DNA of 64,000 bases from CAZADA01 sp964483775 (GTDB lineage: Bacteria > Pseudomonadota > Alphaproteobacteria > Caulobacterales > Maricaulaceae), in assembly GCA_964483775.1 (NCBI GenBank), contig CAZADA010000001.1:4621-68620 (forward strand), written 5' to 3'. Both the position numbers and the translations under genes were made by a program. This document shows positions 60,843-64,000 of this stretch, piece by piece. The notes below the pieces were generated by a model. That model searched no databases. It was not told where the DNA came from and was given only the letters and a program-made list of their open reading frames with translations. Each line of letters starts with the position of its first letter. Within the stretch, counting starts at the first letter, position 1.

Positions 60843-62021
60843 GTGTCCGTGGTGACCCTGCGCCCAACCCTAACCGAGGCCGACCTGCAAGGCCTGTTGC
60901 GCGACCGCCCTGATGAGGAGCGCGCTCTGTCGGCCGTCAAATTGTGCCGCCGGATCGGAGTGGGGGTGTTGAGCGAGGAAGAGCGCCTCGCCGCCGAACA
61001 AATCATGATGTTGCTGGCCGAGGACGCCGCCGTGTCGGTGCGCAAGGCGCTGGCGACCACGCTGCAAAACTCGCCCAATCTGCCGCCCGCGGTCGCCAAG
61101 AAGCTCATTGATGATCTCGACGAGATCGCGTGCCCCGTGTTGGAGCATTCCCCGGTCTTGTCCGATGAAGACTTGATCGCGATTTTGCGCGCCGGCGACA
61201 TGGCCAAACAATACGCCATCGCTGGCCGGGAAACGCTCCATAGCGACGTGGTGGACGTGCTCACCGAAGTTGGCGCTGTGGATTCACTTGCGCGCGCGGC
61301 GTCCAACGACGGCGCAGATTTTTCGGAGGGCGCGATGGTGCGCGCGCTCGAGCGCTTCCCTAAGGCGTCGATCTTAGCCGACGCTTTCGTCAACCGGAGC
61401 CATTTGCCGATCACCATTGTTGAGACCTTGGTCTCCAGTGTGAGCGACATGGCGCTGTTGCGCTTGTCGCGTCGTCACGCCTTGCCGCCTTCATTGGCCG
61501 TCGAGCTCGCCGAGGGCGGGCGCGAGCGCGCCACCATCGATCTTCTCGACCAGGCTGGCTGCGCGCGGGAAATGACGCGCTTTGTGCAGCAATTGCAACT
61601 CAATGGTCGTCTTACCCCCTCGTTGGTGATTCGTGGCGTGTGCATGGGCCATGTGCGCTTCTTTGAGCACGCGGTGGCTGAGCTAGCCGGGATCGCGCAC
61701 ACTGCGGCGTGGATGATGGTGCACGACGCGGGGCCGTTGGGTTTGCGCGCGGTGTTCGACCGCGCGGGTTTGCCTCGTGAACTGTTCCCAGCAGCGCGCG
61801 TGGCGATCGACACCTATCATGAGATCCAACTGGAGGGCGGAGCCGCCGATCGCCTGCGCATCACACAGCGCATGATCGAGCGCGTGCTCACGCGCCGGCA
61901 CGCCTTACCCGAAGACTCGGTCACATACTTGCTGGATAAATTGGACGCCGCCAGTCGCGAGGTGCTCGACGCCGATGATCCGTTAGGCCAGGCGCCTGAT
62001 GCGAGCCGCCGCCCTGCTTGA
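60843..62021 (+). CDS. DUF2336 domain protein
   Basis: A 392-residue, all-helical HEAT-like cytosolic protein, an alphaproteobacterial hallmark family. RLAAEQIMMLLAEDAAVSVRKALATTLQNSPNLPPAVAKKLIDD is the diagnostic N-terminal unit, followed by LEHSPVLSDEDLIAILRAG. The C-terminal part (RMIERVLTRRHALPEDSVTYLLDKLD) completes the protein. The start is a GTG at 60843 with AGGAG about 9 bases upstream. Members often stand near flagellar and cell-cycle genes, as here. No biochemical role is known to me. Confidence 0.87.
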   Translation: MSVVTLRPTLTEADLQGLLRDRPDEERALSAVKLCRRIGVGVLSEEERLAAEQIMMLLAEDAAVSVRKALATTLQNSPNLPPAVAKKLIDDLDEIACPVLEHSPVLSDEDLIAILRAGDMAKQYAIAGRETLHSDVVDVLTEVGAVDSLARAASNDGADFSEGAMVRALERFPKASILADAFVNRSHLPITIVETLVSSVSDMALLRLSRRHALPPSLAVELAEGGRERATIDLLDQAGCAREMTRFVQQLQLNGRLTPSLVIRGVCMGHVRFFEHAVAELAGIAHTAAWMMVHDAGPLGLRAVFDRAGLPRELFPAARVAIDTYHEIQLEGGAADRLRITQRMIERVLTRRHALPEDSVTYLLDKLDAASREVLDADDPLGQAPDASRRPA

Positions 62022-62036
62022 CGGGCCGAGCAACGG

Positions 62037-62516
62037 CTAAGCGGCGCGTACGGCTTGGACTTGCGCCTTCAGTTCTTGGAGCAAAGCGCCGGCGACAGCG
62101 TCGCTGTCATCCTTCAAGCCGTCGCGCACCGCGATTTCGATGGCCTGAATGTGCGCTTCGACAAGCGCCATGTTGGCCGTAACAACGGTCAGCTCAACGC
62201 CATCGAGCAATTGGCACAACACGCCGGCGATCTCAGTCACCAGCGGGAAGTTGTAGGTGGTGCCTTGCCCCTTCAGATCGTGTGCACAGACGAAGACGGC
62301 CGCCAGCGAGGAGGCCGTGACCCCGTCGGTTTTCATGGCGCCAAACGCAGCTGTCAGCCGGTCGACCTCCTCGCGAATCCAGTCGGCGAACTGGGGCGCA
62401 AGCGCTTTCAAGGCCTGCTCGGCGCGGGCGATGGCTTCCGGGTTGACCTCTGGCAGCGAACCGACTTTCGCTTTGAGCGTATTGGGCGGATTGATTATCT
62501 GAAACTTCTGAGGCAC
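62037..62516 (-). CDS. Hpt domain protein
   Basis: A 159-residue protein with a histidine-phosphotransfer four-helix bundle in its second half. The acceptor is His79 in VFVCAHDLKGQGTTYNFPLVTEIAGVLCQLL, matching the A-H-x-L-K-G-x(6)-G signature with a Q-G-x-x-Y variant. The GTG at 62516 follows a GGGGAG ribosome-binding site; upstream codons to 62669 look non-coding. It could relay phosphate from the CheB-CheR kinase or another hybrid kinase. It converges on DUF2336, in a gene pair common in Caulobacterales. Confidence 0.82.
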   Translation of the reverse strand: MPQKFQIINPPNTLKAKVGSLPEVNPEAIARAEQALKALAPQFADWIREEVDRLTAAFGAMKTDGVTASSLAAVFVCAHDLKGQGTTYNFPLVTEIAGVLCQLLDGVELTVVTANMALVEAHIQAIEIAVRDGLKDDSDAVAGALLQELKAQVQAVRAA

Positions 62517-62613
62517 CAGCCGCTCCCCTCGATGCACAAGTGACGCAGCACTGTGGCAGTGCGCGCTTAAAGCTGGGTGAATGTGGCGCGCTGGGGAGCT
62601 GGCCCCTGCCATG

Positions 62614-63399
62614 TCAGTGCGCAAATTGTTCACGCAAAATGCGTTCTTGCAGGTCATGACCCGCGTCAAACAACAAGTCCACGGTTAGGTCGCGATCTTC
62701 GCTCACGGTGACATGGGCGACATCGCGCACTTCTTGGTTGTCGGCCACCGCGCTCACCGGACGCGTGTCAGGGTCGTGCACGTCAAAGCGCACCACCGCT
62801 TCGCTCGACAACAACGCCCCGCGCCACCGCCGGGGACGGAACGCGCTGATGGGGGTCAGCGCGAGCAAACGCGACCCGATCGGCAAGATCGGACCGTGAG
62901 CTGAGAAATTGTACGCTGTTGATCCGGCCGGCGTTGCGACCATGCAGCCGTCAGCGGCCAATTCGCCAAGCCGTTCAACCCCATCAATGCTGATCTGGAG
63001 CTTGGCGGTCTGGCGTGTCTCGCGCAGCAGCGACACCTCGTTGACGGCAAGCATCGTGAACGGACGTCCGCGCACATCCCGTCCCACCGCGCGCAGCGGA
63101 CGCACGGTGGCGCGTTCGGCCTGCGCCAAGCGTTCTTGCAGCCCGTCCTCGCGGTACTCATTGAGCAAAAACCCAACCGTGCCGCAATTCATGCCGAACA
63201 CGGGAAGGCCGCGTCCCATAAAGTGGTGGATGGTCTCTAGCATAAACCCGTCGCCGCCGAGCATCACGACCACATCAGCGCTGTGGTCCGGCGTGCTGCC
63301 ATACATCGCCTGCAGGCGGCGCAGCTGACTTTGCGGGCCACGTCGAGGACTGGCCGTAAAGTGAATGCGCAGCGGAGCGTTGGCGGCCGGAACCGTCAT
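62614..63399 (-). CDS. nadK: NAD kinase
   Basis: A 261-residue ATP-NAD kinase that makes NADP. The signature GGDG is in VVVMLGGDGFMLETIH, the NxxxxGF loop is GMNCGTVGFLLNEYR, and VATPAGSTAYNFSAHGPIL carries the substrate Thr/Gly/Ser segment with SAHGPIL. MTVPAANAPLRIHF at 63399 is favoured over M at 63432 or 63447 because family proteins start near the first strand. It is the short bacterial form without N-terminal extension. Confidence 0.95.
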   Translation of the reverse strand: MTVPAANAPLRIHFTASPRRGPQSQLRRLQAMYGSTPDHSADVVVMLGGDGFMLETIHHFMGRGLPVFGMNCGTVGFLLNEYREDGLQERLAQAERATVRPLRAVGRDVRGRPFTMLAVNEVSLLRETRQTAKLQISIDGVERLGELAADGCMVATPAGSTAYNFSAHGPILPIGSRLLALTPISAFRPRRWRGALLSSEAVVRFDVHDPDTRPVSAVADNQEVRDVAHVTVSEDRDLTVDLLFDAGHDLQERILREQFAH

Positions 63400-63801
63400 G
63401 AAACCCGCCAGACGCGCGCGCGTTTCAACCATCGAACCGTGACACATGCGCGCAGGGGCGTTGGCGCCCGCCCAGCCGATTCGCTACAACCGAAAGGAGC
63501 GCGCGAGGTCGGGATGATCGCGCCAGCCGAGCCTAGAGGGGGGACAGGGCATGGCGACAGCAAGGCGTTGTGTCGCATCACAGCCTCACAGCCAGACCCA
63601 GCGGGAGCCAAGCCAGAGGCAAACGCAAATCGACCGATTTGGTCTTTGTGGTCAAACACTTCACGGTAAGCCTCCAACTACTGACCAAGCACGACGCCAA
63701 AACCCGCGCAAGTGTGCAACGCAAACCTTTGATGACAGGTTTGCTGATTGGTTCAACCACCAGGCGCCGTCGAGCCCTAGCGGCGGCGCGGGGCGGTCCC
63801 A
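63400..63801. other. About 400-base region upstream of nadK, no gene seen
   Basis: Small frames on both strands lack conserved patterns, ribosome-binding sites and plausible composition. I find no RNA gene, repeat or terminator here with confidence. Confidence 0.4.
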
Positions 63802-64000
63802 ATGACGCGTTGTGCGTTGCGGCTGGCCGCCGCCCCAGGCGTGAGAAGCGTTGCAGTCATCATGTCTGTGTTCGCGGCCGTGTTGGCCGTGTACGTCGCA
63901 CCAGCCTCAGCTTGGCCGCCGAAAAGGGGGCAAGGGCCAACTTATACAGACCACCATCATCTCGTTTGCAGACCGCACCTTCAAAAATGACGGCGATTTG
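63802..64000 (+). CDS. Secreted protein, N-terminal part, possibly frameshifted (truncated by window end)
   Basis: ATG at 63802 leads to a signal peptide (VAVIMSVFAAVLAVYVAPASA-WPPK). The frame stops at 63990. A second frame from about 63924 reads GGKGQLIQTTIISFADRTFK and stays open to the window end. The expected pattern for this kind of exported protein, A-W-x-x-P-x-G-x-G-Q-x-I-x-T-x-x-x-S, is restored if one base is lost or gained in the AAAAGGGGG run at 63922-63930. The remainder lies outside the window. Family not named with certainty. Confidence 0.45.

Noticed and set aside
63551..63805. Plus-strand open frame of 84 codons upstream of the last gene
   Set aside because: Gln/Arg-rich without conserved pattern; it overlaps the true start of the secreted protein.

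Overview
The window is high-GC DNA from an alphaproteobacterium, most likely of the Caulobacterales/Maricaulales (Hyphomonadaceae-type) group. Three things point there. The block gltA-gltX / comEC / lexA / trpC-trpD-trpG is arranged as I know it from that group. A GTTC-N7-GTTC SOS box lies upstream of lexA. The single tRNA, tRNA-His(GTG), lacks the usual G at position -1 and has U72 and A73, a state known from Caulobacter and relatives. DUF2336, PleA-like transglycosylase and Hpt genes at the right end fit the same group. The sequence is a draft scaffold: a 34-base G run and ten Ns lie near 58.3 kb, and several genes appear frameshifted.

Layout. 1-9.2 kb is housekeeping: the end of lpd, a secreted M1 peptidase with a DUF6702 protein, lipA, two START-like proteins (SRPBCC, Coq10/RatA), cinA, gltA and gltX. 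9.3-14.9 kb holds comEC, lexA and trpCDG. 15-22 kb carries envelope genes (divergent polysaccharide deacetylase, an orphan membrane protein, Sel1-like, SIMPL, AsmA, M48 lipoprotein) and the tRNA. 22.4-26.2 kb has a TAP-like hydrolase and a low-GC pair, egtB plus a methyltransferase that looks like histamine N-methyltransferase rather than EgtD. 26.4-43.3 kb is an accessory region for lipid, CoA-thioester and small-molecule metabolism: SDR, AMACR-type CoA transferase, GST, two crotonases, two thioesterases, an MFS exporter, an amidohydrolase, an alginate-export-type porin, an isochorismatase-family gene and pirin. It contains four regulator genes (HxlR, TetR, LysR, TetR), each with a readable operator next to it.

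43.3-52.2 kb encodes exported proteins: a lipoprotein, a secreted Ppx/GppA-like ASKHA protein, a fasciclin protein, then a BlaI repressor, an M56 (BlaR1-like) membrane protease and a secreted protein made of twelve 29-residue repeats. The protease ends in three copies of the same repeat where BlaR1 has its beta-lactam sensor. A GDSL autotransporter esterase with a frameshift follows. 52.3-58.3 kb is signal transduction: a REC protein with a degenerate kinase-like half, divergent from a giant CheB-CheR-PAS-histidine kinase and its response regulator. 58.5-64 kb has thiO, a PleA-like transglycosylase, DUF2336, an Hpt protein, NAD kinase and the start of a secreted protein.

The best candidates for something undescribed are the BlaI/M56/29-residue-repeat module, the egtB + HNMT-like methyltransferase pair, and the exported Ppx/GppA-like protein. 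Start sites were chosen by ribosome-binding site, signal peptide and family N-terminus, so many differ from the longest open frame.
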